DNA from: Actinomucor elegans
Lineage: Eukaryota > Mucoromycota > Mucoromycetes > Mucorales > Mucoraceae
DNA length: 64,000 bases
Assembly: GCA_026027325.1 (NCBI GenBank)
Contig: JAMSLZ010000024.1
Location: forward strand, 62,001-126,000
Direction: 5' to 3'
Part shown: positions 24,280 to 35,733 of the stretch, piece after piece
Layout: every line of letters starts with the position of its first letter
Position numbering within the stretch: position 1 is the first letter of the stretch
Made by a program: the position numbers and the translations under genes
The notes under the pieces: model-generated
Database searches by the model: none
What the model was told of the DNA's origin: nothing
The model's input: only the letters and a program-made list of their open reading frames with translations

Positions 24280-27200
24280 GTTGAGGAATATCTTCAAAAG
24301 GGGTTCACAACCTCTGATTCTTCAACAGCATGGTTATACCAGAGAATTCTACTGCTTAATATGCTAAATATATTGATCACGACGAATAGGCACTGTACAT
24401 CAGACGATACTGTAACTTATAATAAAGATTCACACAACGGCATATGCATAGCGAGTAAAGACTAGTAATGTATTGTAGTAGGCACATCAGACGTTATTAC
24501 AGGTGAAGTTAGGAGCTGTTGATGACGAAGAACAGATGAAGGGCTTTTATAGTTGTATTGATCATTTTTTTTGGTAAAAAGAGTAGGTTGGATATATTTG
24601 AAATGGCATACTAGGATCAGAAGTAATGGCGTCTTGATTCTCCGCTTGTCCATAGTAGCTTCTGTCGTCTTCAACAATCTCAGCTTCAGTTAGACTTGCA
24701 ATTTGCGTACTGAAACCAGGTCCATGTAATGTTATACAACGGCCATTTCTTATATGGAATTCATTGCATTTTTCCAGATGGGATTCCTTGCCTTTTTCCA
24801 AATCTATGTCTTGCGTGACCAATTTGTCATTACCTTCAAAGCTTTTATAATTTTTTCCCTTTATATCTTTTAACAAGTCCTGGACGTCTCTATGGATTGT
24901 AGGTTCAGGTAATACACTTGTATATACAGGATCCTTAAATAGATCAAGATACGCTGGAGAGCTCTTGTTGTCCTTGTTTTTCTTTGCCTCACTTTCCATA
25001 GAGTTTTCATCAATAGTTGATGCACAAGTAGGCTCAGCATTGATCGAATTGCGTCTTCGTTTATAATGCGCATATTGATACAACAACGTCAATACTAGTA
25101 ATGGGATCAAAGAGTACACCTGAACTAAACCGCCTTTCAGTTTTAAAACCATTATCATGATTAACTGAAAGAATAGAACTGATGCCATGACCATTCGAAA
25201 CAAAACCGGCCAAACTTTGCCACCGTTCTCTACCTTAGTGGCATGGACATATATGAACATGTACTTGTGCACATAACCGGCTACTGTGAAATAGACTAGT
25301 GTGAATGGCAAAATCAGCGGCGACATCAGCGGCGACATGGCCGAATACACCAGCGCAATGGTAAAGAAGAACAACGTCATATTGTAGTTATGTGAAAAAT
25401 TGAATTGTGTAGATTGGACTATTTCTCGCAGCTCACGAGGAGTAGGACGTGTAAAAACCTTTTTGATAGTGATAGTAATCAGAGGTACCAACATGGCCAA
25501 ACCCATATGTCAGTGATTTGAGACAGACAAAAGCAATCCAAAATGTAGAGACTTCGGCAATGTTCTTAGCAAACTGCATAATATATTCGGAAATGCTCTC
25601 ATCACTGGGTAAACTACCTTCACAGATTTAGCCATAGATACCAATCAGTACAGTCGTCAAGGTGAACAGTAATAGGTTACTAAAGATAATAAGTACGTAT
25701 AGTTTTACCAGTCGTTTCCGATCCAATGTGGTTTTTGTTCTGTAGCCCTGTCTTTCTGAGACGAATCGACAAAGATGGGTACCAGGTAAAAAAAAATAGT
25801 CAGAAGGATAGGTGTTAAATAGGCTTGAATTTTGCTTATAAGTGCTTAGTTATTATCCATAAAAGCTCGCGAACCAGGAATGAGGCGAATAAGACTGATC
25901 ATATTGGGGCCAGCAGATAGGGCAGATATAAGGATCATACAGATAGAAATAAACGTCAAGTACACGCCATGTCCGAGCCAGCGCTTAGTCATGCGCTCCT
26001 TTTCGTTCAGTGATAAATTGAGCCATATAAGTTCGGAGAGACTGGGCGAGACCTTGATTTGTATGTGCTTTTTTAATGAATGTGCAGCAGTATGGGCTGT
26101 TTGCCTGTCTTTAAACACGATCCAGCCATATGAAACGGTCTTGATGGATGGCTTTTCTCGCAAACCCTTGGTTTTCATTTTTAAATCTTCCGCCTGCTTA
26201 CTGTAATACATAATAGCATCGACTTCATAGCCACCAAAGCATAAAAACCCACCAATACGTACAGTTGGCATCGTTTCTTTTCCAATTTTCTCTTTTTTTT
26301 TCCATCTATATAAACAGTTAGTTGGTATTCATAAAGTTACTGTTTGTTAACATACACCTTAAATATGAAGTCATACAGGTCTCTAGCCGCTTTACAGCTG
26401 ATTTATGCTTTTCAACCAATTCATGTAAGTTCGAGTTGTCGATTCCAATTATGAAGCTTCAATAGGATGCTGTATAGCATTTGTCGACTGGATCCATTCT
26501 TTTAGTTTCTCGTCTGAGCGCATAGAGGCAGGTATGCCGCTGACCATCAAGGACTTCATACTGATTTCGTTTTCAGGCAGACGAAAGAAATATTGACGCA
26601 TATTAATATAATCACAAGAGGCACGATACATGAAATAGGCGATCAGTAAAGAGAATAGCCAGGTGGCTGCGAATGGAGACCAATACCAATCCAGATTGGG
26701 GTCCGCTCTTAATTTTCCGTTCTGAAGATTGATGCCTGCAATGGGCAAGATTTCAATACTGCCAGATGCTGGTGGCCAATCACCTGTGGTTCGTGTGGCT
26801 ACAATGTTGATTGGAATCAAGACAAAGATACCAATAATGCTCATGATCAATAGCAGCCTCCTCAATAAACGAACAAATCGAATATATAGTAAGGCATCAC
26901 ATCCTATTTGTTCTAGTAGTATATCGTCTGGTATTTTGATAATTGGTTTAATCAATGAAAACAATCCTTTGGACTCAATCACAGGTAGCTTATATCCATA
27001 TAGACTAGTTTTTTTTAGTGGCTATATATGAGAGGATTAGGTGATAATTACTTACTTTTTAACTGCAGATTTGGATTTAGGCGCGTACACCAATTTGTTT
27101 CTCTACAGAATGCCATTACATATGAATAAATTGATATAAAAATTAAGAAATATACTTGCTGATCTTAATAAATTGAAGATAACCATGACAAAGGCTGCAG

Positions 27201-27294
27201 CACCGACATTAATACCTAGTTGTATACCCATTGACTGGATCGTAATCGAGTCATTTTGCTTTCTTTGATCATCATATGGTATATACACATTCAT
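24280..27294 (-). pseudogene. CSC1/OSCA-type channel pseudogene, copy B
   Basis: A degraded duplicate of copy A. It starts like the others (MNVYIPYDDQRKQN at 27294). Lesions seen on the minus strand: the first donor reads GCAAGT instead of GTATGT; the acceptor before exon 3 reads atatgg, losing the AG; a frameshift occurs near 26455 in PIEAS; a further phase change lies at the exon 3/4 junction near 26350 and 26280. A CAA to TAA nonsense change lies at about 25846, and small deletions or stops occur near 25745, 25628 and 25505. The tail ends early at 24562, but a decayed NPF-containing tail end is still visible near 24290-24330, broken by an extra T. The 26486-26949 part is nearly identical to copy A and therefore intact. 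Confidence 0.9.
26486..26949 (-). repeat. Near-identical block shared with copy A (conversion tract)
   Basis: This block matches 21462-21925 base for base except at three sites (copy A positions 21721, 21766 and 21770). Flanking homologous sequence is clearly diverged: 11 of the next 45 aligned bases differ on the right side. The block lies within exon 3 and covers the first transmembrane segments. Confidence 0.92.
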
Positions 27295-27399
27295 CTCTGT
27301 GTTCAAAACTTATTAAAGTGAAAAGAAATGCATGCTCTTCAGTGGAGAAGCAGTTTAGTATATTTATTGTTGAAATTCGCTGCCATAATATTTTTAAGA

Positions 27400-27890
27400 A
27401 CCCGGATCACCATCTTCAGTTCACTTAGCCTTAGCGTATTAATTGCATTGATTTCATCGTTGTATAGTGTTTGGAACACGATTCTCGAATATTCTGTAAT
27501 CTTATGCAATGAGCCCCTGCATTCTTACATGTCCATAGGTCTCTTATCATGGAAGGGGTTTTGTCAATATGCATCACTCGCAAAATGACGAGGGTCTCAA
27601 ATCCACTAGAGATTGTAATATCTTAAAAGTTGTTATTCTTTCTATTTTTTCAGCGCCAAGATAAAGTATAATAGATAGAGTTTTATTTTTCAATTTATTG
27701 TGTAAACACAGAGAGTTTTTTGACCTAACAATCACCTGAAATCGAAACATAACAGCAACAAATAAAGCAGTAAAGCCTGTATGTATACTCATGCAAGCGG
27801 GACATTGAACCAACTTACTGATATATCTGGAAGTCATGCTACTGCGCGATCGAGACAATATCGAAAAACAATCACTTCAGAGTTCATACT
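27400..27890 (-). repeat. Duplicated 5' flank of copy B
   Basis: Diverged but alignable to the region upstream of copy C (about 32860-33350). Several conserved islands lie in the same order and spacing. It belongs to the tandem duplication unit, not to the coding region. Confidence 0.7.
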
Positions 27891-29236
27891 TGTCTTCATC
27901 TTATGGTAATTATCGATGTAGTTTTAAGCGAATATAAATATAATATCTATCTAAATTCTTAATTCAGGTGCAAGCAACTAAATCATAAACTATGACCCTA
28001 AAATTTCATTAAATCATCAAAGGAAGAATATGAAGTAGATACCATCAATGTCACTAGTAGGCTTTATCGATCTCGACGCTTATTATATTTAGGGAGTGAA
28101 AAATAAAAATTCCTTCTTCGATAATTTGAGGTGCGTTGTATACTTACATTCAATCAGTAACAAACATTTACATCTATTTTTTATTTTTATTTTTATTTTT
28201 GGTAGCGCTGATCGGTTCCACAAAGTTATATTTCTCCAAGCTTTAGACATTACGTGTCCCCATAATACTTGTTTAGTCCATTATCTAATTCAAAAAGACA
28301 ATATATCTATTAGTGAACTCTTTACATATAACTAGTTTTTTTTAATTAGATTTGGGCTGTGATATTACGATATCGGGATGATACCAACATTAGTTATTCA
28401 AGTTTAGATATAATTTCTTACGAAGAGCACAGTCTGGATATTATTATTGAAAGTTTCTGGCTTGTCAGAGATCTAGTTGTCGGCTGTAAAGCTGCGTCTT
28501 TTAAGTTGTGATATGTCTATTGTTTAAAAATCTATTTTCGTCTGATACAGAACTAGCAATTGCTAGTAAATGGTTTCTAGCAATTAAAACTCTAAAATAA
28601 TTACCAAAAAGTCAGTCTTGTATCAAGCTTGGTGTATATTTTTCCTTTTACAAAAGGTTATTATGCATGAATTTAAAATATTATATAATACCACATCATA
28701 ATTATTAGGTACACTCTGGGATTTAACATCTTTTATGCTTATCAGGGTTAATTTTCTAAGTAGGAATGCCATTTCTTCTATAAAGCTTATTGCTAGGTGA
28801 ATAAATGATTCGTATCATGATCTATTTATCAGGTCGAAAATTATTATATTGAATATGTCTAAATTATAGTAGGTGTTTTTGAGTGAAGAGTACTTCATCA
28901 TTAACAATTGAAATTGGAATATCAAGTTCTTTAAAATATTAGCTTTCTTTTATTTAATCCTAATAATTAAACCACAAATCATACTGCGAGTGAAATGGCC
29001 AAGCTACTTTCTCTCTTTTATTCGTTACTCTCATGATATTTGAAAAACGTTATGGTCAATCGAGTTTTACAATACTCTTTAAAAAGCGTGCAAAAGTAAA
29101 TGGTCTATTTCAAAGCTTTTATTAAAAGCTTATAAGCGAATTTAACTGTATGATTTTCATTGATAAATTTAAACTTAATAAATCTCGATAAACTTCATGT
29201 AGCAGATATTTGCATGAAAGTTACTTGAAACTCAGC

Positions 29237-29323
29237 GGAAGATAGGCACACCGTTACAAGAAACCTTTGGATATTGCCTTACAAGGATTTTTCAAGTCTC
29301 ACGTAACGGTGTACCTATCTTCC
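29237..29323. repeat. Inverted repeat, 21-bp arms with 45-nt loop
   Basis: The left arm 29237-29257 (ggaagataggcacaccgtta) and the right arm 29303-29323 pair with a single mismatch. The motif actcagc occurs outside both arms in direct orientation. It lies 260 bases beyond the end of the copy C tail remnant. It could be a solo miniature transposon or a structured RNA or terminator. Confidence 0.8.
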
Positions 29324-29587
29324 CACTCAGCTTCTATTTTAATATTATTTATTTGATCAATTTTCTTTTATTCTTCCCTAATTTCAGTGTCTAGTGCCCA
29401 ATCGAATTAAAAGAATGTATTTTATTAGAGATTCAGTTTAATATACATATTATATAAGAGCTACTATTGATGCGTATTTTCGATGGCTATTTTTTTCGGC
29501 ACCATGATGGAATTAGGATACTGTATGACTTCGTTTAATGGATCAACTACGGTAAATAGAGCCTATTTCATGTGATGATACATTTAA

Positions 29588-30067
29588 CTATTCTCGTAAC
29601 TTAGTGATTTGGCTGGACTTTGCACCTTCTTCCTCCTCTGACAAAACCATAGCCTCGGATAAAGGTTGAAACAATGGCACATGCGTATTGGAGATGGATT
29701 GATGAGGCGTCATGGTAGGTATACTAGGCGTTATTATAGGTGATGATAGTTGTGTCGTTGTTTGTCTTATTTCTGATACTGAGTCATCGAACTCCCCCAG
29801 TAACGCTAGGTTGTCTTCAAGCGATGATATAACTTGAATTGTTTTATTATCTAGAGCTTTCTGCCTTTGCTGTTTTTCTTCTTTGTTAGCTACCAAGTTA
29901 ACAATACTGAAATTTAGCGAAAGTGCAGTCTCTATTTTAGCATATTCTAAAGCAATGTTAGATGCATGTTGCAGCATACTATCGGGTTGTTTTGGAATAG
30001 ATGACAGTGAAGACAACTGATTATGAGAGTGTAACAAAGGCTCATCAGCACCAAGTTGACTGTAGGT
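29588..30067 (-). pseudogene. Former C-terminal tail of CSC1-like copy C
   Basis: Immediately after the TAA of copy C, the same frame stays open for 159 more codons. It encodes a clear match to the tail of copy A: EPLLHSHNQLSS, then IPKQPDSMLQ and an acidic LSEEEEGAK stretch near the end. It stops at LRE, about 50 residues short of the copy A end. Because the frame has not decayed, the stop is either recent or sometimes read through. Confidence 0.8.
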
Positions 30068-32760
30068 TTAATAAGAATAGGTTAAGTATTTTTTAAATAA
30101 TATACTAGAGTCAGAAACAACGGAATCTCGATCCTCTTCTTTTACACAACTGTTGCTGTCAGCCTCACTAGTCGCTTTACCAATTGCAGATTCAGATAGC
30201 ATATTGAGATATGCATCGCCTTTTTCTAGATCAATATTGTGCATGCTTTTACTACCAGAGCACTGGTTCGTTTCATCCAACTGCTGCTGTCTGTTAGCAG
30301 TAGGTAACTTTTCCATCGAGGGCTTGGAGTCTTCAGGGACTTTTGGAACAGATAGCTCATGATAAGCATGGTCTTTAAACTGGCTTTGCAATAAAGAAGA
30401 GCCCTCATTGGTTACGTCCTTCGTTTGTGGCAAGCTCCCACATGAAGTTTTGGATGATAAAAAAGAAAAAACTCTAGTTTTTTTCTTAGCCAGGTTTTTA
30501 CCATTGGTTGATGTGCTAACAAATCCAGTATCGGTCAGGTGAAGGCACCGTACACTCATTTCTTTATAGTAAGCATATTGGTACACCAACGTAAATATCG
30601 GCAATGGGATCAAGCAATACATCTGTACAAAGCCGCCTTTCGACCTCAAAACAATTATCATGGTTAACTGGAAGAATACGACCGATGCCATGACCGTCTG
30701 AAATAAAACGGGCCAAATCTTGCCACCACTTTCTATTTTAGTGAAATAGATATACATCAGCTGGTATTTGTGAACAATCTCGGCTACTGAGAAATAGACA
30801 AGAGCAAACGGTAAGATCATCGGCGACATGGCAGAATACACAAGCGCAATAGTAAAGAAGAACAACAGTAGATTGTAATTGTGTAAAAAGTTGAACTGAT
30901 GCTGTCGCACAATTTCCTGCAGCTCGTGAGTAGTAAGACGCATCAGGAACTTCTTGACAACGAAAGTAATCAATGGTACCAACATGGCTAAGTCCATAGT
31001 CAACGTCAGTGATTTGAGACAGACAAAGTTAATCCAAAATGTAGAGACATCGGCAATATTCTTGGCAATTTGTGTGACATGTTCGGAAATAATCTCTGCG
31101 TTTGGTAAGTTGCCTGCACGAAGCTGACCATAGATATCGATAAGTATAGAAATCAAGGAGAACAGTAGTAGGTTGCTGATGACAAAAAATATGTATAGCT
31201 TAGTCAGTACGCTGTGATTTAACTCGTTTTGTGTCGTGTAGCCTTGTTTTTTTGCAAGAAAGCGGAAAAAAATAGGTAACAAGTAGAAAAAGATAGCCAT
31301 AATAATAGGTGTAAAGCAATATTGTATCAGACGTATCAAGGTTTGACTATTATTTATGAAGATTTGCGAGTTGGTGGGAATGAGATAGATGAGATTGGCA
31401 ACTTCAGAACCAGGAGATAAGGTAGACAAAAGAATCATCCAGGCAAAGGTAAATACAAGGTAAATGCCACGACCTATCCAACGCTTGATGGTGCGTTTTT
31501 TTTCGTCCAGCGGTAAATTGCGCCATATAAGTTCAGAAAAAGTGGGTGAAAGTTCGGCTTTTAGATACTTGTTTAATATGTGTTTGCTGGTATGAGCTAC
31601 TTGTTTGTTTTCAAACATAATGCAACCATATGAAGCAGGTTTGGTAGATGGATCTTTGCGCTGTTGCTCGATTTTCTCTCTTAAAGCCTCTACTTTTTCT
31701 TTGTAATAATTGACAGCATCGACCTTATGACCGCCAAAGCATAAAAACCTGTCTCTATGCAGAGTTGGCTTGTGTTTGGTGTCTATGAAAATAATTAGCT
31801 GGCAATCATACTAATGTTTATTGACCTACCATCACCACAAGATCTCTCACATATCTGCAATTGTTTTGCAGCGGTTTCGTGCTTTTCAATCAACTTGCAC
31901 AAGGTCAAATTATCGAATCCAATCATGGAATCTTTGATGTTGTCTATATTGCTTTTTGACTTGATCCATTCCTTTAACTCCATTTTTGATGTTACAGACA
32001 CAGGTACATCGCGAACTATCAAAGTTCTCATACTGACTTGACTTTCAGATGTGCAAAAGAAATGTTTACGCGCTTTAATATAGTCTCCAGTGGCATCATG
32101 CATGGCATACGCGATCAGTAAAGAAAATAGCCAGGTAGCAGCGAATGGTGACCAGTACCAGTCCAGATAAGGGTCTACTCTTGATTTACCGTTCTGTATG
32201 TTGATGCCTGCGATTGATAGTATATCGATACTTCCATTTTCTTGTGGCCAATCACCTGTGGCTCGTGTGGCTGCAATGTTGATCGGAATCAAGATACAAA
32301 GGCCAATGAAACTCATGATCAGTAAAAGTTTTCTCAATAAGCTAACAAATCGAATATACAAGTATGCATCACAGCCTACTTGTTGAAGTAGCATATCATT
32401 TTTGATCATTGTAACTGGCTCAATCCATGAGAATCTTCCTTTGGGCTTTATCTTAGGTGGTTGATGTCTATATAGAAATTTCTTTAGCAATTCATATAAG
32501 AATTGTGTGACAGCCGCTTACTCTTGATCTGGGAGTTCCGTTTTAGGCGCGTATACCAATGGCTGTTTCTAAGTAATGGTATTGTTTATGAGTAAACTAG
32601 TACTAAGGTTAAGCAATATACATACAGGTCTTAAATAGCTGAAGCTAACCATGACTAGGACAGCTATACCTACTTCGATACCTAGTCGCATAACCATTGA
32701 CTGTATTGTAAACGAGGCATTTTGTCTTCTTTGTTCTTCGAGCGGTACAATCGCACTCAT
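30068..32760 (-). CDS. CSC1/OSCA/TMEM63-type channel protein, copy C (844 aa, shortened tail)
   Basis: Membrane channel protein of the DUF221 family. Exons 32760-32626, 32568-32522, 32467-31830 and 31782-30068 join in phase. The core is complete: MSAIVPLEEQRRQN start, LLLIMSFIGLCILIPINIAA, the 7-TM part with STFWINFVCLKSLTLTMDLA and ALVYSAMSPMILPFALVYF, and LIPLPIFTLVYQYAYY. The exon 3 donor has moved 3 nt: the ancestral GT is changed to AT and a GTAGGT three bases on keeps phase, adding one codon. A TAA replaces a Gln codon present in copy A (YSSHQ versus YSY-stop), removing about 250 tail residues. It probably still encodes a functional membrane core with a shorter tail. Confidence 0.85.
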
Positions 32761-32859
32761 ATCTGCATACAAAGCTTATTAAAGAAGAAGCTTATACTCT
32801 TTAGTAGAGCAGCAATTTCATATTTTTATAGATGAGATTTGTCGCCACAGTAGTATGAG

Positions 32860-33350
32860 AAATTCAGATCATTATCTTTAATTCGTTCAGCCCTAATCTA
32901 TTGATTGGGTCAACCTCGTCGTTGCGCGACGTTTGGAACCCGATTCTCGAATATTCCGCAATTTGATGCAAGCAGTGAGCCCCTGCATTCGTATATGATT
33001 ATAAGCCTCGTACTTTGAAAGGGCTTTCGTCAATATACTGCACTTACCAAATGGTAGGGAATTCAAAGTTACTAGGCATCTCAGTCTCTTGTGATTCATC
33101 ATTATCTAATTTTTCAGCGATGATATGAGCTCTTGTTGCATTGCCTTATTTTTCACTTTACTATGTAAATGCAGGTAAAGCGTGACCAGTCTTTTGCACC
33201 GTTGATCGTCTCAAATCAAAACATGACAACAATAAAGCAGCATAGCTCTATGTATTCGCATGCAACTACGCATTGAGCAGACTTGTTAATATTTCTAGAG
33301 CCCATGCTACTGCGCAATCAGTTCTTAATTGAGATAATATCGAGAAACTA
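32860..33350 (-). repeat. Duplicated 5' flank of copy C
   Basis: Homologous to about 27400-27890 upstream of copy B, and in its first part to about 22535-22660 upstream of copy A. It contains ttaattcgttcagcc, gcgcgacgtttgg and catgctactgcgcaatc. Confidence 0.7.
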
Positions 33351-34999
33351 TCGTCCCAAAAGTTGAATTTGCCTTATTTCATTTTATCAATCAAGTTTAT
33401 GGATAAAAAAAATATCGGTGTGAAATTTGAACTCTGATACCAAAAAGTTTAATTATATACCATTTTTTCCAAAATACTATTTAGACTAACAGAGAAACGA
33501 TACAAGTTGCGCCGTCGCTATTATCCAAGTGTCACATTTTCTATTGGGTACTGTCAGCGCAAATAAATAATACTGAGGTTACAATTGATTAAGGCTCGTT
33601 CAGAACATTACTAAAATTATATCTCACTTCTAATGACACAAATTCAACGATATGCAATAAGCCTTTTTAAACAACCTTTGCGCAGAGCTTATTATTGCAT
33701 TATCTGAAGTGAGATCATCTACTATTTCTGCTAATTCAAAGAAATATTCTTGATAAGAATTTATATTGGATGTTTTAATACTTATAATCATACACATGAA
33801 GTTTGCGTTCAATATTTGGGTCTTATTGTATTCTTTTACTATTTTTTGGAACTTAAATCATTTCTGTCGTTTCTAGATTTCCGAATCTTTTCTCGTTTAA
33901 TGCTATTTTTGCTGAATAATGCATGTTCAGAACAAAGCCTTATGTCTTCGAGAACTACTATTTGGCTGAAGTCACTATAGATAGTACAAGTTTAGTGATT
34001 GGGCATAAAATACATACATTCCACGCAAATAAACAATCACTGCCATTTACAGTGAAATCTTTCGATCTTGGATTTTTGTTAGAATATCTAAAAACAACTA
34101 CAATTAAATGTTTTAAAAGAGTCGCGTTCATAATAGTTTCATTCCAAACGTGCACATTAATTTCATATTATAAGAGTATTCGCAACAGATACTAGAAAAT
34201 ACTCTAACTTTAAGTGACTTTTACTTGCACAGCACTGGATATTTGACGACTTCGCAGCGAATTCTCTAAATCCTTATGCTCTATAATTCTGAAACCTAAA
34301 TTTGCAGCTTTTTTATAATTAAACTAAATCAATATATCGTCTAATGATAGATCAAGAAATGCAAAACCCGTTCAATTTGTTGTTGATCGACTGTGAAAAG
34401 AAAAAGTTAGAAATGCTTGTTTTATAGTATCCTCAGTATCCTCCCTTACTCTGAAAGGAAGTCAAAGTTAATAAAGCGTCAACTTTCCAAATGTGAATTC
34501 ACTCAAGTTTGTCCAGATAGACGGGATTCACATAATCCGGGAAAATGGATGTCTCAAAAGACATAGACAACTGACCTACTCAATATCAATGATAGGAAGT
34601 AATGAGATACTTACCCAGTATTTGCACAGTTGCTTGTCTTAAATATAAATCCAATTTGACTAACTAAATATCGAGTAATAAAAATTCAACCACAGTAACC
34701 TGCGTGATTTCTATTTAGTAATGTTTATGTATGGCTTAAATGAATACCAGCCTCGATATAATAGGCGCAAGCTGGAGGATTAAGAAATTAATGGATCAAA
34801 ATCATTCTTAATAAAGAATTTCATATTTGTACCAACCCATTCTAAACATGTAGTAACTAAACGCGATATTTGACCAAGAACGGTAGAATAATCTACAGGT
34901 CATTAAATTTTGTTTATTGAATACATTAGATTAGTCATTAATATTAATACAGATAAAGTATTCATTAAAATTTATATAGTGGATACAAAAATTTATTAT

Positions 35000-35160
35000 G
35001 AACATGTCCTAGTAATCAAATGTGTCATTAGACAGAGATCAGTAAAGAGATCTCGAGATTATTACATCGCTGTGTGCATTGAAATTTTAGATGAAAATAT
35101 AGATTCGTAAATCTTTACTGATCCCGGTTTAAAGATGCATTTGATTGCTAGAACATGTTC
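35000..35160. repeat. Long imperfect hairpin, MITE-like
   Basis: The left arm at about 35000-35057 (starting gaacatgtcctagtaatc) and the right arm at about 35103-35160 (ending gctagaacatgttc) are complementary over most of 58 bases, with a 45-nt loop. A related left-arm sequence occurs at about 43725-43778. Structure and repetition suggest a non-autonomous inverted-repeat transposon. Confidence 0.7.
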
Positions 35161-35733
35161 AAATAAACTGCTATATTTGTTTGCCTGATTAGCTAAGGCA
35201 CGTTGAGTATGTTATACTAACATTGATAACTAACTGTAAATTGTTAAGCACAAGTAAGCTACATCTAATGATTTGTTGATCTTCTAATCAATCATAGTTA
35301 AATGTGGCATCTGATTTTATTCCATGTTTAAAGAGTTGATTTTAATAGTATGGTTTGAGTAGGTTTCATTCTAGGATACTTTTGTGCTGATTACCTCCCG
35401 ATAGCCTTTCCAAACTTTTATATCTAGATAAGCCATTGAATAAACTGTACAATTGTCATACCTGTATTTAGATACGTATTTTAACAAGTAATGAATGTGA
35501 TACTTGGTCATTCTTCATTATCATTTTTTTCTGATTGAAGCATTTTACTACTAACTACAATGATCTTTATCTCAAGAAGGGCTTATTGAGAAACTCACGC
35601 ACCTGTATTTACTACACATTAAAAGAAATATACAGGTACGCACAGTAGGGACTTTGCAAATTTAGGTTGTCACCAACCTCTTTTTGCTTCTGAATCAAAC
35701 CGTATCGTCAATAGGATTATCTTTATTTAAATT

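Larger units (their letters stand above)
27295..29469. other. Flank between CSC1-like copies B and C
   Basis: No gene. About 27400-27890 is homologous to about 32860-33350 upstream of copy C, including gattctcgaatattc, gagcccctgcattc and catgctactgcg. The rest is AT-rich. A small inverted repeat lies at 29237-29323. Confidence 0.6.
32761..35733. other. 3-kb gene-poor region upstream of copy C
   Basis: The first 600 bases are the duplicated 5' flank shared with copy B. Beyond about 33360 I see only small open frames (33630-33812, 33923-34195, 34910-35110) without recognisable content; the last of these lies in a hairpin. Confidence 0.55.

Noticed and set aside
24268..24465. Plus-strand open frame over the end of copy B
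   Set aside because: It is antisense to the decayed tail end of pseudogene B and matches the copy A 3' end at the DNA level.
26449..26982. Intact 177-aa frame as a separate gene
   Set aside because: It is exon 3 of pseudogene B, kept open by conversion with copy A; it has no start or splice context of its own.
34910..35110. 66-aa open frame
   Set aside because: It overlaps the arm and loop of the MITE-like hairpin, so its openness is incidental.
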